Positions 63,782 through 64,000 of a stretch of 64,000 nt of DNA are shown one piece after another. Where the stretch lies: the NCBI RefSeq assembly GCF_000332275.1, contig NZ_CM001776.1, forward strand, positions 2,855,737 through 2,919,736, read 5' to 3'. Below the pieces are notes generated by a model. That model saw only the letters and a list, made by a program, of their open reading frames with translations, was not told the DNA's origin and did no database searches. Made by a program: the position numbers and the translations under genes. The DNA comes from Synechococcus sp. PCC 7336 (lineage in GTDB: Bacteria > Cyanobacteriota > Cyanobacteriia > Thermostichales > PCC-7336). Numbering within the stretch: the first letter of the stretch is position 1; the number at the start of each line of letters is the position of its first letter.

Positions 63782-64000
63782 GTGAGTAAGACCATCAATA
63801 TTCTCATAACAATCGACACAGACGCTGTCAAGAAACACTATCAGAACCCCAGCCAGGACTCGACTGAGCCCACTGGCATCGCCCACAATTACGGTTTCAT
63901 GGTCGCCACGGGGACGGTTATTAACTCTGGACAGGGAACCGGGGACCTCAATATAACAGCCCTCGTCGGCGACAACCTCCGCGCTTTTGCCACATCAGGC
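63782..64000 (+). CDS. AidA/PixA-family protein, second tandem gene (3' end outside window)
   Basis: GTG at 63782 follows AAGGAG (63768-63773), giving MSKTINILITIDTDAVKKHY, then GIAHNYGFMVATGTVINSGQ and LVGDNLRAFATSG: the N-terminal two-fifths of an AidA-like protein. Similar to, but clearly different from, the preceding gene; the pair is a tandem paralog. The end is outside the window. Confidence 0.87.
   Translation, partial: MSKTINILITIDTDAVKKHYQNPSQDSTEPTGIAHNYGFMVATGTVINSGQGTGDLNITALVGDNLRAFATSG

Noticed and set aside
1-64000. The very frequent GCGATCGC octamer as a CRISPR-like or regulatory repeat
   Set aside because: This is the HIP1 palindrome, scattered without regular spacing and known from many cyanobacterial genomes. 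No regularly spaced repeat array typical of CRISPR was seen.

Overview
The window is a piece of a cyanobacterial chromosome. It encodes photosystem I (PsaF, PsaJ, PsaL) and photosystem II (PsbZ) subunits, NdhS of the photosynthetic NDH-1 complex, a cyanobacterial-type RNase E and a CPP1-like protein. The HIP1 octamer GCGATCGC is scattered through almost every gene. Base composition looks moderately GC-rich, and no species is claimed. Most genes are chromosomal housekeeping genes in short operons. Three places look like accessory DNA: 26.6-29.5 kb, 32.7-36.8 kb and 54.1-63.8 kb.

Layout. 0-2.5 kb: end of a urea ABC transporter operon (urtC-urtD-urtE). 2.5-5.6 kb: small membrane proteins, a cupin and an oligopeptide-type binding lipoprotein. 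5.6-9.2 kb: RNase E and galE. 9.5-12.4 kb: a calcium/proton antiporter gene broken by an in-frame amber codon, lipB and a PhyH-like oxygenase. 12.6-16.5 kb: an exosortase locus (VIT-VWA protein with its own PEP-CTERM tail, cyanoexosortase, accessory protein). 16.9-22.3 kb: a HAD hydrolase, an FAD oxidoreductase, NAD(P)HX repair and psaF-psaJ-psaL. 22.4-26.6 kb: tsaD, a CxxCH protein, a methyltransferase, a thioredoxin-like protein and a DUF3598 protein. 26.6-29.5 kb: a coupled ATPase/TPR pair. 29.5-32.3 kb: trhO-cmoA and divergent cmoB, which together make a complete pathway for 5-oxyacetyl-U34 in tRNA.

32.7-36.8 kb is a rearranged block. A RES/Xre toxin-antitoxin operon and a PIN toxin-antitoxin pair are interleaved with two direct copies of psbZ-ribH. 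One ribH is broken by an internal deletion; the other copy carries a tail fragment of the Xre antitoxin gene. 36.9-54.0 kb is again ordinary: folE, an SDR, leuA, a CPP1-like gene, ridA, mdh, tRNA-Gly, ndhS, a nucleotidyltransferase, an LCP protein, purN, a gamma carbonic anhydrase-like gene, a response regulator, a tautomerase and a LysR regulator.

54.1-57.4 kb holds an unrecognised AT-rich membrane protein and a sulfoxide synthase of the OvoA/EgtB type without a methyltransferase domain. 57.4-63.1 kb is a nest of insertion sequences: IS1595-like and IS1182-like scraps, an ISL3 element with clear ends, a decayed group II intron reverse transcriptase cut by the ISL3 end, an intact IS4-type element with a 5-bp target duplication, and an ISAs1-like tail. 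The window closes with two tandem AidA/PixA-type inclusion-body proteins, the second one partial.

The observations I consider strongest are the trhO-cmoA-cmoB cluster, the duplicated psbZ-ribH/toxin-antitoxin block, the psaF-J-L order (reported for tetrameric photosystem I), the PEP-CTERM tail on the VIT-VWA protein beside its exosortase, the coupled ATPase/TPR pair, and the amber codon in the antiporter gene.
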